A stretch of DNA of 64,000 nt from Pieris napi (Eukaryota > Arthropoda > Insecta > Lepidoptera > Pieridae), in contig NC_062234.1 of the NCBI RefSeq assembly GCF_905475465.1, positions 12,113,001 to 12,177,000 on the forward strand, in the 5' to 3' direction. Positions 39,372 through 53,400 of this stretch are shown here, in pieces. Below the pieces are notes generated by a model. The model was not told the DNA's origin and did not search any database. It saw only the letters and a program-made list of their open reading frames with translations. The number at the start of each line of letters is the position of its first letter. The stretch's first letter is position 1. The position numbers and the translations under genes were made by a program.

Positions 39372-41482
39372 TTTCGTGAAAATTGTGACTGAACTAATCA
39401 CACTATCTGAATATATAAAAAATATTAAAATACAAATCATTATCTCAAATCCAGAGTTTGATATTGTCAGTAGGTATATATTATTCAAAACATGTATTAC
39501 TGGTATATTATTATTTAATGCGAAAACTTGTTGTTGATACTACTTATTACGTGAGGTTAAACTGACATTTTTCTTCGGCGTCGGCTTCTATCTTCTTTTA
39601 TAGTATAAGTGGGCAAATGAAAGTGTACTTCAGCAGGAAAATTTGATTACAAAGCCTATCAACTCTCACGGCATTAAAAAATATATGAAATTGCTAGCGA
39701 CATTTAAATAAAGATTCATTATTACCGATAGGTATTAAGCGACTAAATTAATAAAAAAATCTACTCTATCTACTGCGGCTAATGCGATTATAAAATATAA
39801 TTTCAGTTTTGTTTTCATAAAACCCAAAACTCTGATTGTATCGCAAGCGTCTCTACTGGGGCCTTAGTCAAGATGCTTTAACAGTAGTGTATGTAGAAAG
39901 TCCAAATATAATTTCTATAAAAATTACAGTTCGTGTCGTTTTAGTCGTTCCTTAAACTTTTGTATTTAGCATTGAGACTGTTATTTTTAACCTGTGGTAT
40001 TGATAACACTATCATTACTTCGAAATCTTATCGTGATAATCCGACGTAAAAAGTAGCTTAGTAGACTTGAGTAAGCACGTATTTTGGCTCAGATTTAGAT
40101 TTGCTTTTCAAACAAACAAAAAGGTCAATTTAAAATTCTAATTCACGATACAACGACCTCTATACTACTAATTACCCGATTCCATTCGAACCTAAGGATT
40201 GTGTGTGGACTCTACAGTGCACATTACGACTAGATACAGCCATGAGCTAAGACACTAGGACTTTCATATTTATACCGAGGAATAAGGATTAAGAGTAGGT
40301 AATAAGCGAGTTCATCATAATATGGTATCAACCACCTGTCGAGGTATTTATTTATACAATCTGTATATTTCGTGCAATGTAGGTATTTCGATACCTTGAT
40401 AAATCAGAAGGGTTCAACGAGTTATGTAATTTGTCCAGGCGTTGGTTCCGATCCCTTATGCGCGCGTATTAAGACGACTTTCGAATAAAGAAGTGATTCG
40501 TAAAAAACCTATCATGAAATAATAAGTGAAGTGTAGAACCTACGGGAAGAAATACCAATAAACAATAGGAACAAATAAATGTGTTCTAATGTTTGCTAAC
40601 AACAGAAATAATTTTCTTAGAAATCACTGAAAGTTAACCGTTAAAGTGAAATGCCAGAAAGAGGAGTAAAAACCTCGGAAATACCAGTCAGTAACTTGAA
40701 TTTTTATTTGCTTGAAAAATGCAATGGTAAAAACGATTTAGATTTAACAAGATAATAATAAAAAAATATAATTACCATACCCAAAATAAATGTTGTGCAT
40801 GCAACATAAAGTAGATCGACTCATTTGTTAAAAGTTATCCATATTGTTATTATAATAAATTTTGAAACATGCACAAAATTCTTTGATTTCGTCGGCAGCT
40901 CTAGTTCCAAGCTAGCCGTTTTTACTTTACCAACCACGTCTAGGAATGTAAAATACAAAACGTACGGTTTTTACATTATGTTCAATAACGTGAGTTGACC
41001 CAATTCGATATCCAGCCCATGATATCTTTCTACACGATTCATATCTCATATTTTTTCTAGATGTTTCTTTCAGTTTAAGATTATGGAAACTTAATAACAA
41101 CAAGTAGAAAAGGCAAATTAACTGAACGTGTGTGCACAAGCTTTACGATATATTGTCAAGTGATTTGACAGTCCAACCGTTCGGATGCAGAGTTTTTCTT
41201 CTTTTTTAGAGGATGTAAAACGGCAAATGAAAGACGAGAGACAAAGCGTTTATTTTAATTAGTTTAGATAGTGATTAGATATGAACGTCTTGAACTAGAG
41301 CTGCTGTTTACCAATCGCACCTCTTTCATTAGCCAAAGTCCAAATACAGTTTCACGGACGCGCTCAATTTTTCGATACAGAAATGTTTTGTTTATAATCT
41401 ATTCCTATCTGAGCACTGAAAAGAACTTTGTATTATAATAAAACAATGACAGCAATTTTATCGTTTATTTAAGCCTTAAATT
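39372..41482. other. Interval between hexosaminidase copies 2 and 3
   Basis: About 2.1 kb of AT-rich DNA upstream of copy 2 and downstream of copy 3. It should hold the copy 2 promoter and the copy 3 3' UTR. I see no coding exon, RNA gene or clear repeat. A TTTATT (AATAAA on the minus strand) at 41464-41469, only 14 bases past the copy 3 stop, may be its polyadenylation signal. Confidence 0.5.
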
Positions 41483-44400
41483 CTATGGGATACAAAAGCC
41501 AGGTCCCGAAGGTGGTTGTGCATCGATACCTCGTCTTATCATTCTACATGTATGTTCTTCCATACGTTGGTATACTTCTAAAGGTATTGTATCGAAAATA
41601 GAGCGCATTCGCCTGCCGAGCGTGTTTGCACTCCACAATCGTTCAGCGACTGCACTGGCTCGCGGCCAGACCCTGCAAATATAAAGTTTAAATTTACCCT
41701 ACATAGTAATGTAAAGCTATGGCTCATTTAGACTATTGAAAAATTATACTGGTACATTAACAGCATACATTTTTGGCTGTTCTATTTTTTATTCCAAACT
41801 ATAACGCATACTGCTTTCTACCTGTCTTTGAAATCGGAAGAACATAATGATTGTGATTGTACATGACAAGCAGAAGTTGACGGAAAATACAGCTTCTTAG
41901 TGACGGTTGCTCAGTTACTTATTTAACTTCAACATGCGTTATATCGAACGCTTTTTAAAACTTTTTATTCTGGATTTAAAAATACTTGTTTTAGTTTTAA
42001 TGGCCCAGTAGCCTTCTAAGAAATCAATAAAACAGAACAGTAACGTAGAACAGTGTCCAATAGATGGTCAACTTCTATTTCTATAGTTCCTTACAACTGT
42101 AATATTAATAAGTTTCAGAATCGATAATACACGCTAAGTGGGACCCGTATGTTAAACACTTATAGAATTTCATACAAGAATTTGGGTTCGCGATATGCTC
42201 GACTCTATCTCCTAATTGCATACATTCGTGCGAGAAACATTTCTGCGTCTATTTCACAGATTAATAGGCAAATCGGTGGTCAGCCTTATAGCACAGAAGG
42301 TGCAGGTATTCAGGAAACATACACATTTGTTTTGTTCCTCATTCCAACCTCCTGGATATCTTGCTTTTAACCAATCAAAATTGAGGTGCATAGTATATAG
42401 AAACCGAGTGATAGTTAACCTGCTCATAACATTTCTGTCGTCGACCATTTCCCCCCACATACAAGCCTCTCCTCCCACAATTCCGTTCGCCAAAGTAGTG
42501 TTAAATGTCACATCAAACACCATCTGGCGGGGATCAGCCCAGTAGTAATCTGGCCAGTTGCTACCCAAAGCGTCCAGGTACCAGGTGGATGAGAATATCA
42601 GTCTGTGCCCAGCTGTTAATATCTGTTACAGATTTAATAATTATAGCTTAAGCTAGAAACGGTTATTATATAATATATAAGGCGTTATTCGAGTGAAGGA
42701 AACAAATGAACATCGTTACGCGAGAAATATGTTGGTAAAGGTTTTCGTTTATATAGCAGCCAGCAGGGCCCTTACTCTGTAACTTCTAATGGGATAGCGC
42801 AAAACAAAAACTCATTATTAACATTGAGATTGTCGGTATAACTGTCGCACCCATCTAGTTTAATATGCCGTTCAATTAACAGCCTAGCCTTTTAACTAAA
42901 CAGCGCCGTTTAAATAGCGGGCTGAAAGATATTCAGCCGTAGTGTTTGTAGAAACATTTAATAAACTGGCTGGTAAATGCTTAGGCCATTCGTACGATAG
43001 AGTGACGAAGAAGATTGTGAAGAAGAAGAAATAGCTGACATATTTCTTTAAAAATTAAATTAACAGTCAACATTTCGCTAGGCAAGTAATGAAACGTCGT
43101 CGATCCATGTCATTTGCCCAACTGTTTGATCAACTGGCTGATTATATTTCAGGCCGCTAGTTAAACGGCACTGTTTAGTTAAGAGGCTAGGCTGTTAATT
43201 GAACGGCTTATTAAGCTAGTTGGCTGCGATATAACTATTGGATGTCAAAATGTTAGGGCGCGGGTCCAGGAATGTTTCCCAGGGGCGATGATAAACTTTC
43301 ATATTTGGTGAATTGTGAAGTACACCGTAAGGCAAACCAATAAATACACACAATAATTTCAAAGCATTAAAGCACTTAAATCTATTCAGGATTATACAAT
43401 TTAGGTATACAAATACATACAATTAATGTTTAACAAAAACACCTTACCGAGACCATTTCGCTAATCCAACTTCCCTTCCACACATGAATTATTGTTTCTT
43501 TTGATAGTGGTACTTTTTCGTCAAATACTTCCTGCAAATATTAGCATCGAACATATAGGACTTACAAAAATAATAGTTTTGTGACCGTAATTTTCTAATA
43601 TGATCCATGATCATCATGTATCGTTATTCGAAAGAGGTATCGGCTTGCACACGAAGCTCACATTTGCACAAATATGCACAATTTAAGTTTTAGAAAATAA
43701 TAATATTTATTTTTATAAATAAATATTTTTCTTCCATTAACGGAAAGGCTTGTTTTTGTGAGCCTGAGGCCTGTTAAAGTTACCTGAGTTACTTGCCTGA
43801 TGACAACCACCTCCTTCCCCCCTCCCTTTCCACTCCACCACTTCGGATCGAAAGAAGGTTTTAAGAAGTAGTGCCAATTTAAATGAAACGCAAATATGGC
43901 TTCTGAAGTTGCTAATAATAATTTTGATAAGTCAAGAGGCTCACCTGCCAAAGTACGACTTCAGAATCGTTAGCCAGCAACGGTATAGCATTTTCCATGA
44001 AGAGACCATGCAACTGTGTGACACTGAGGTTGTGCGAGTTCATATATTCGCGTAGCTCTGGATTCGAACGCCTGATGAAAAAATCTAATCCATAATATGA
44101 ACAACCATCGTGGGTTGAATGTGTTATGTGCCCTTGACTTACTCAGGTCCTGAGTTAGATTTAAAGAACAAAGACAGCAGAGAAAACGCCTGCCGTTTGC
44201 TCCCCTTTTACTTATGTACGGTTTGAGTTATATTTTATTAAAATCCATTATTATCCATTATTATCCATTATAATCCATTATACCTATGTCTATCATACCG
44301 TGGTTTGGACATGGCGTAAGATCGGGAGGTGCTAAGTTCGATTCATTCGATGCTTGTTTTCACGTAGAAAAGATATAATAATAATTTCTTGTATCTAAGC

Positions 44401-47400
44401 AGGCGATTACTCTTTGTTCATATGTTCTTTGAATCTATAAACTACTGAACAGCAGAGAATTTGATCATGAATTTCCCATGGAATTAACTGACATTTAAAA
44501 TTTTATTACTAGAAGTAATTTACATATTACTATGTTTTGTTAGAACTTCAAGAAATTTCACATCTTTTGCTGCTTCTCTCAAAATTTGCAAAATTCAATT
44601 GCAGTAATAAAAATTGTACGGTCTGAAATAAATAGATAATCAAAACTAAAAAAAACGCAACATACCAACAATCCAGTTCTACTTCATCACCCCCAATGTG
44701 GAAGTATTTATCGGGGAACCAGGTCTGCACTTCTTGGAATAAATCCCTCAAGAGCTTGTAGGTGATATTCTTAGTTGGATTCATGGGACCCAAACCGACC
44801 ACTTTGTCCTGTCTGTAACATTCTGTCAGCACATCGGGGAATGCATTACCCCATGACCGAGTGTGACCTGGAAATTTGAACCACTAAAGGTTAAACTGGT
44901 TTATTCCAGGACGTAACTAATCCAAAATATAATCCAGTCAAAATCTGTTATAACGAGATCGAAGGGACTTCTTATATTTGGTAACAGCCGATGCCGTTGT
45001 TATTAAGTACCTAATACAATAGAACTCAGACGGGATCCTTGATTTTGGTCAATATAACCGGTATGTTGTTCTAAACGATGTCGTCGTAAACGGTTTTGAC
45101 TGTATCTTTATAACATAACTTGCCTGTAAGCATATTAATGTTTAACGTTATAGGTTTTGATATAGTCAAGTTATATTTCATCAATCGATATAAATCCATA
45201 TACATATTGTTTCAGGGATTTCGCCGTAGGCATACCTTTATTCAAGCTAATTAACCCTCTTACCCGGTACATCAAATTCAGGTATTACTCGTATTCCACG
45301 GTCTCTTGCGTACTCCACTACTCTTTGTATATCCTCCTTAGTATAGACCATTGAAGAGTCATACGCGCCTTGTTCGCTGAAATTAAAATATTTATTTCGC
45401 CAGTTTTACACAAGGAAGTTGTATGTGAGTCGTAATTTATATTATTTCATAGAGATTAGCAGCTTTCTGTGCATCATCATCCACTTTTGGATCAAACACA
45501 TGCCGGTTTTCTGATCGGCTATACCGTCTAAGGGATTGTTCATTGAGAAAAAAAGTTGGTAGCCGATATACTAATAATAATAATTAATAATAGTTAATAT
45601 TCTAGAACTATTTTCAATTTATCGTACGTCTATATGAATAAAAAATATAACAAATTTCGGTAAGTAAATTCTAACCTCAACTCCGGGAACCGTTCGCTCT
45701 GATAGGGGAAGCTCTGATCATCGACGATATGCCAATGGAAGACATTCAACTTGTTGTAGGACATCGCGTCAAGCATTTTCAGAATATTAGACATCGAGAT
45801 AAAGTGGCGAGATGTGTCCAGTAAGAGACCGCGATGGGAGTATTGAGGAAAGTCAGTTATTTTCGTTGCATTCACTCGTAGCTCCTGTAATATAAATTGC
45901 TAAAAATGAGAAAATGCAAGTTTAAAATAGAATATTTCTATAACATGATTCAGCTACACAATGTTCATATTCGAAATTCTCACTCAAAGTTTGCAAAACG
46001 CAATCAATGTACACTTTTACTGTATTATAGATAGATACTTATAGATGTCCAGGGCATTACTGCTTTGATTTTATAAATTGTATTGCACGCAGTAGAGCTC
46101 TCTATGAAATTCCTTACATTACGATCATTCGACAGGTAAAAGAGCTGCGAGAATGTCTCTAGACCTCGTATGATTCCCCAAATTGACGCACTTCTCAGCG
46201 TCGATGTTGAAGACACGTTTAGTTTATCTGAAATTAAGACAGTGATTCAATAAGCACATGGTACATAATGTTTGTACCTTACATTTATCAGGTGAAACAA
46301 AACAAAATAACCATCCTAGAGCATTCTCTACGCACGATTCTTGCCATTTGGATTTGACAAGTACTAAGTAGTAATAAAAACGCAGTCCGCAGCACAACCT
46401 GCATTGACTGCGTTCTGGCGACGTGGACTTGTCTTTATTGATGACCACTTCTTATTCTTTGGGCACATAAAAAGAAGAATCATCAAAAATTTATAAATTA
46501 ATTGCCTGAGTTCACTTCACGCGTATTAATTTACACGATTATATGTATACAGATTAGGAAAGACAATTTAATTTAATTTAATTAACTTAAATCGACATTA
46601 CAATGTTAATTTCCTTGGTGCCGTATTAAAATTAAAATATAATAATAAATTTTATTGTAAATTTCAGGCCTCATTTTTCTTAAGATTAAAGTAAGATGTT
46701 ATTTTTAGGACAGCTAAAAAAATAGTTTTGAGGCCAAGAGGTATACCTGTACTTTGATAGTACCTTAAAAGCCTTTAAATCTTTAACTTATAATATGCGA
46801 TAACAAAGTCAAAAAAATATTTTTAACTGAAGTCTAGTTATTTGTAAGTAGGCAAAGTGAATAAAATAGCCAAGAAGGCAAAAATATGTACATATACTAA
46901 AGGCGAAGAATGTATATAAATTGCTTACGCAGAAATGACGATAAATCATAACGATAACAGTGCGCAATGGTTTGCTATGCACCCGCTTCATTTTAAAAAC
47001 AATTATGATACAGGCAACTTATTTATTAAACGAATTTACATAATCCATACACATACATAAGAATTATTAGGTATTCCCATTAACCTCAATCTTTTCTAAG
47101 GTACGCATAAAAACCTTTAGCGATATAAGCTTGCAAGCGCAAATACGTTGTCCTAAATGTGCCAAATGCGCTCCCATAGAAAAATAATTTACACCAACCC
47201 AATAATTGTTAGTTTCGTAGTTTTTAATAACGGTCGTTCGTCTATTTATCTCTGTCAACGACAACTGACCACGTAAGGTCATTAACCTTAATTCGAAATC
47301 GTAAGTGTTTTGTTTATATTAGTAAATACAATGTTTATTAATTCTTAGAAAGTAAATAATTGATATGAATGTTTATTTTAAACAATTGCTTACTTTTAAT

Positions 47401-50400
47401 CACTTGTATGGCACGGTATCAGTTACGCAATGCAAAAACTCTGATGCTACGAACGGACATATTATAAGTATCGAGTCATTTCTAATTTTTATAGGAGTGT
47501 ATTTTCAAATCAATTTATTTCACAAAATACATATAATATTGTAACTAGTTTCTGGTTTCCTCCCATTCAAACCAGAAAGTGTTTTGGGTATCCAATACCC
47601 TAATTGTGAATACTAAAGAGTTTAATATTGGTACATGTAGATATTTATTTATAGAAAGTACGGGTATAGGTATAAACTTACAGGTGGTCAAAATATGGTT
47701 TTTATTATGCTTTACCTGAATTAAACGCATTGAATAACCAATTTTACAATTATTTATTTCAAATAAACGCGCTATAAAGTAGCAAAAAATCAGAGACAAT
47801 ATCGGGGAAGTGGTGGGAAGCACCCTAGATCGATGTGTAGGCAAATCATACCCTAATTTTATTATCAACCCTAACTCAGAAATTGGTTCGGGCAATCTCA
47901 GGATTCATCCCCACCATTGTCCCGATATCGCCATTGATTTAAGGGCCGTGTGTACACGCTTGTAGGCATATCGTAGTGTCGGGAGATTTTAAAATTTAAA
48001 AAAAAATGTAACATCCACAAAATTATCAGTGAAACTGATACAGAAATGCCACTTTTGGGTGGTGTCACTCTTCATTCCGACTTTTAATAAAAATTATAAG
48101 TACACTTACAACTCTCATCCATTTCAAAATGCGGATACTCTTCGCAGGGTTCGGTCAGGTCCACCTGCAACTCATCGATACGTCCTAGGTAGTTCTCATC
48201 CCTGCCAATTCGACGTCTACGACGCTCGTGGTTCCTCCGATGGTGTAATCCACTTTTGTTTTTTATTATGAAAGAATAACGGTTTATTGCGTTCACAAGG
48301 ATTGTGCAGTTTTGTCCAACTACCTGTAACATATTATTGTATGATAAAATACAAATTAATAAAGTTATTCAGGCCGACTGAACGGCGATTAATTTATTTG
48401 CGCAGAGGACATGGTGCAAAGGTGCACTTTCTGTTCCTGAACTCCTAGGGTGTCGAATCAAGGATGTTCTTACGTAGGCGAATCCATACGCTTAACTACG
48501 AAATTGCGGATTTTTAATACGATCGAAGTATCGCAGGATAGACAGTTGTACATGTGGGCGCAAATTCATATATAATGATTATATTTTTCAAACGTGTAAA
48601 GATTGATATTTAATTCAGGTAAATATTTATTTGATTCAAGTAAATAAATATATATGGACGCAAATTTATATATAATCATTATATTGTTGCATAAATATAA
48701 AGATTGATATTTAATTCAAGTAAATAAATAATATTAAGGATTGATAGTCTGTGGTAAATTCATAGCATTTATTATTTATATTGAAGAAATGGTGTTAGTG
48801 TCAGCTGTCATTGTCATTGTCATTTATTAATGTCAAAGTCAAATTACGAAGCCGTTAATACGATTGGTCTATTTGTCAATGTTGCTAGATCTATAAATTA
48901 CCGACTATTCAATGGTCGATAATAATAATGACTCCATAGTCATTATTATTATTATTATTAATTAAAGTCAATAATTAATATCAATTATCATATCACTTTA
49001 AACATTTAAAACTTATTGATAATAAATATTAAAGTAATCTTTGACACTTGTTTCTATGACTGCCGTTTGACTCTGTGGTCGATTCGGGTTCGGTCGTGGA
49101 ACGAGTACACGAAATGTCACGAAACCTCTTTATTACAAATTCTGGTTGCTATATATATGGGAACTGGTTGGTGAAGCGTTTAGTTCGGTTGAGCGGCCGA
49201 ACCAATCAGAAGCCTTTAAAAAGCGGACTTTAATGTCGAAAGTAAATGGCTGATGCCAACAAACCAATTTATGACGTCATTATCTTCAACAATTCATCGT
49301 GGTGTCCGGACACAACAATTATGGCGTATTCAATCTCCGACAGCAGCGGTGGGATAACTGCCCCAAAAGACTTCTGAATCTTTGAATGGCACAACCTTCA
49401 TTTTACGTTAAGTTACGAGTTAAACACCTGCCGACAGCTGGTTGTTGCATTCAACCAAGTGGGAACAAGTAAAGGAACCATACGTTTGGCAACGAATTTC
49501 GGTATGTGAATGAAGTGCAGAAATGGTGCAACTACAAGCGAGCTGCTACGCAGTGTACGCTACAACGGTATGGATGCGTTTTTTAGAGGATTCGACGAGA
49601 AACTACCGACGCCGAGGTAATGGATGCGATGGTCACAGGTATTTATTTACTCTTGAGTTTATTCGATCTGAGTTGCTGAGTATTACCCTCAATTTACTTA
49701 ATAAATTAGTATTAGTTTTGGAAACGTTTTGTAAACGTAAAATCGAAAATAGTTCACGTGAGCCACTTGTTATGGTTCATATCTTAAAGAATCAATTCGT
49801 TTGTTTCACTTGCAATGAACCGTCATTTGTCTCGGTACTGCATAGAGAGAAATACCTCTAAGGCTAACGTTATTTCGTCACTATTCAGTAAGAATAATTT
49901 CAATTTTTGTGGCACTTTTAATAATTCTAAGGTTATTGAATGATTAGTGCCATCGTAAGAATCACTTCGAGAAAAATTGCTACCGTCGTCAAAATGACGA
50001 ACGTGACGCCCTGAATAAATGTAATTAATAACTATTGTTCATCTATTGGGGGTAGTACGAAAACTATATTTATTGGTAACAAACATTATTACTGTCTTTT
50101 TATACTGGTGCAGATCGTTTCTTAATTCGAGAAAGCATTGCTGGTTTTAATAGTTAAATCTTGGTAAACGTAAACAAGTTGACGTACAGTTTATGGGCAT
50201 TGAGGGTCAAAAGTTTGTCTCAAAGCAAAGTGTTACAGCTATGGTAGAAATTGATAGTGTCATTTTAGAGCTAGCGTTTTATGTAGTAGGTGACAACTAA
50301 ACTCAATTTGATATTTTAATACGGTTTAATCTTCTTTAAAAACAAACCCGGCCTTAGCGTTACTCTCAACGCTATGTCCATTAATCGTTAGTTTATTGAG

Positions 50401-53400
50401 TGTTCAAATTTGACGCCCCTATTAAAATAAATACCGATGAATGAAATTTACAATATCATCAATGTCGTACGGGTAACAATCGGTGAGCTAAAAGTTAGAT
50501 TTAAATAAATATACCCGATAAAATTGTACAGGGGAAATGTGGAAATTATTCGAGATTTACAGTAATATGGCATATTAAGAGATAGATAGCTCTTCCCCAT
50601 TCAGAGCTCAATTTTATTAGTCGAGAAAAGGAACGGGATGGACCGACATTGCGTTTATTTTCGCGAGTTAAATTTAAATACGGTTAGAGATAATTTATTA
50701 TCGTTTACCTTTAATTGCAGACCAAATTAATAGATTAGGCAAAGCCCGTTATTACAGCTGCCTAGATATGGCAACTAGCTTTCACAGACTTCCTATATTT
50801 ATTTATTACATTTTAGGAAGATTTACAGTATTTTAAAGAAAAATTAAAGTTTGTAAATTATGCTTACAAAAAAACAACCAATTAATAACAAATATCTACC
50901 TAGGGATATTCCATAATATCTTAGGGACAATAGGAAGAATAAAATTAAAATTAATAATTATGAATTTATAAAAACTACGAAACAGTTAAAACATTTCAAT
51001 TTAGTATGAAAAAGCAAATTTAAGTTTATAACTATTCTAACGGAAATAGCCGGTGTGTGTGAGTGTGTGTCACACAGTCATTTTATGAACAGAAAAGATC
51101 GATGTCAAACTGGGTTAAATATTGGTTGTAGGTCTTTACATTTCGAATCATGAATGTACTTATCAGAAGACTTTTGAAAAACTGCTTTCGTGACACCAGA
51201 TGGATAGTTTGAATATTTAGATATGCCTTTCGGTCAATTTATGTATTTTTATTTTTTATTTTATTTTTTTATTTTTTTCATCGCGAAAAGCGAAGAGAGC
51301 GTTTTATAATGATCATGATAAACATTCCATATGTTACAGATATGGCGAAGTAAGATTCAAATCAAAGTTGTCAATATAAATTTGAACCATCCAATATTTT
51401 TAGACGTTTACTGTTCACACATAAAATTTAATTTGATTAGTCATAATAGTGTAATGACAAATATAAATTTTGTATTAATACTCAATACGAAATGTTTTCT
51501 CTTCAGCTCAGTTACATTCTAAACATCAAAATAGGGTGATGTTTGTCTACCGTACGTTGCGATTTCTTTCTTTCCACTTTTCGGTCTTATTCTATTTTGT
51601 TGGGTATTACTCATCACTAAAAACTAAGCGAGCATTTTATATCGATCATCATAATGAAGGATCGATGGGTAAGTGAGATTTGAATCACAGTTGTAAATAT
51701 AAATCTAAAATTGAACCTTCTAATATTTTTGACGTTTATTTGTTGAACATCAGGAATGTAATTTGATTTAAACCCCTAAAGTCGAAACAGTGTGACGACA
51801 AATATCATGGTTTTTGTGATACCATTTTACCGTAGGTTTTAATTTTTATTTATTTTTTAAAGAGATCGGTTTCCCGTATATTCTTATATTCTGTCATTTA
51901 TACAGCTTATAAGAAGAACTGTTTCATAATCCTTAACCTAGTTGTCAACAGGCCGAGGCGGTTTTGTTGTCGTTGGCTGAATAACCAATTGAGGCAATTG
52001 TTTGAACGTCATGGTAAGTTACCAGTTCAGTCGAATGGACCGTATGGGCGGAAGATTCGTCAGACCGATATACGTGAGGAGGCTTCTACTTCCTGCTAAC
52101 CTGACGTTGTTGGACCTAGGTAATTGCATTATATTTATATAACTTTCATGACGATAGATGATGTTTATTTTATGTATGCGCATTGATGCGTTTATACAAA
52201 ATATTATTTTTCCTATCCAAAACATCCTTCCTAAAACGCTGGCTGGCCACCATGCGTATCCTTGATCCTGGTCTGGTTGGCTAGATCTCGAAATGAGTGA
52301 TGCCTTGTGTTGGCTAGATCTCGAAATGAGTGATGCCTTGTGTTGGCTAGATCTCGAAATGAGTGATGCCTTGTGTTGGCTAGATCTCAAAATGAGTGAT
52401 GCCTTATATGTTGGCTAGATCTCGTAATGAGTGATGCCTTATGTGTTGGCTAGATCTCGTAATGAGTGATGCCTTATGACTTATGTGTTGGCTAGATCTC
52501 GTAATGAGTGATGCCTTATGACTTATGTGTTGGCTAGATCTCGTAATGAGTGATGCCTTATGACTTATGTGTTGGCTAGATCTCGTAATGAGTGATGCCT
52601 TATGACTTATGTGTTGGCTAGATCTCGTAATGAGTGATGCCTTATGACTTATGTGTTGGCTAGATCTCGTAATGAGTGATGCCTTATGACTTATGTGTTA
52701 GCTAGATCTTGTTATGAGTGATGCCTTGTTTAAAGTTGTAGCAATCTAAAACAGCGCAAGGGACGCGCTGGAGTCAGTATGGCCGTGTGGGCGCAAATTC
52801 ATATATAATGATTATATTTTTCAAACGTGTAAAGATTGATATTTAATTCAGGTAAATATTTATTTGATTCAAGTAAATAAATATATATGGACGCAAATTT
52901 ATATATAATCATTATATTGTTGCATAAATATAAAGATTGATATTTAATTCAAGTAAATAAATAATATTAAGGATTGATAGTCTGTGGTAAATTCATAGCA
53001 TTTATTATTTATATTGAAGAAATGGTGTTAGTGTCAGCTGTCATTGTCATTGTCATTTATTAATGTCAAAGTCAAATTACGAAGCCGTTAATACGATTGG
53101 TCTATTTGTCAATGTTGCTAGATCTATAAATTACCGACTATTCAATGGTCGATAATAATAATGACTCCATAGTCATTATTATTATTATTATTAATTAAAG
53201 TCAATAATTAATATCAATTATCATATCACTTTAAACATTTAAAACTTATTGATAATAAATATTAAAGTAATCTTTGACACTTGTTTCTATGACTGCCGTT
53301 TGACTCTGTGGTCGATTCGGGTTCGGTCGTGGAACGAGTACACGAAATGTCACGAAACCTCTTTATTACAAATTCTGGTTGCTATATATATGGGAACTGG

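Noticed and set aside
44985..45115. Possible pogo-like remnant with TTATAACGAG and GACTGTATC strings
   Set aside because: Too short and degenerate, without paired ends.
52019..52390. Minus-strand frame with repeated SSQHKASLISR
   Set aside because: It only translates the 33 bp tandem repeat inside the LTR element, and no domain or signal is present.
52270..52730. CRISPR-like array
   Set aside because: The units are head-to-tail tandem repeats with a constant linker and no unique spacers, in a eukaryotic retrotransposon.
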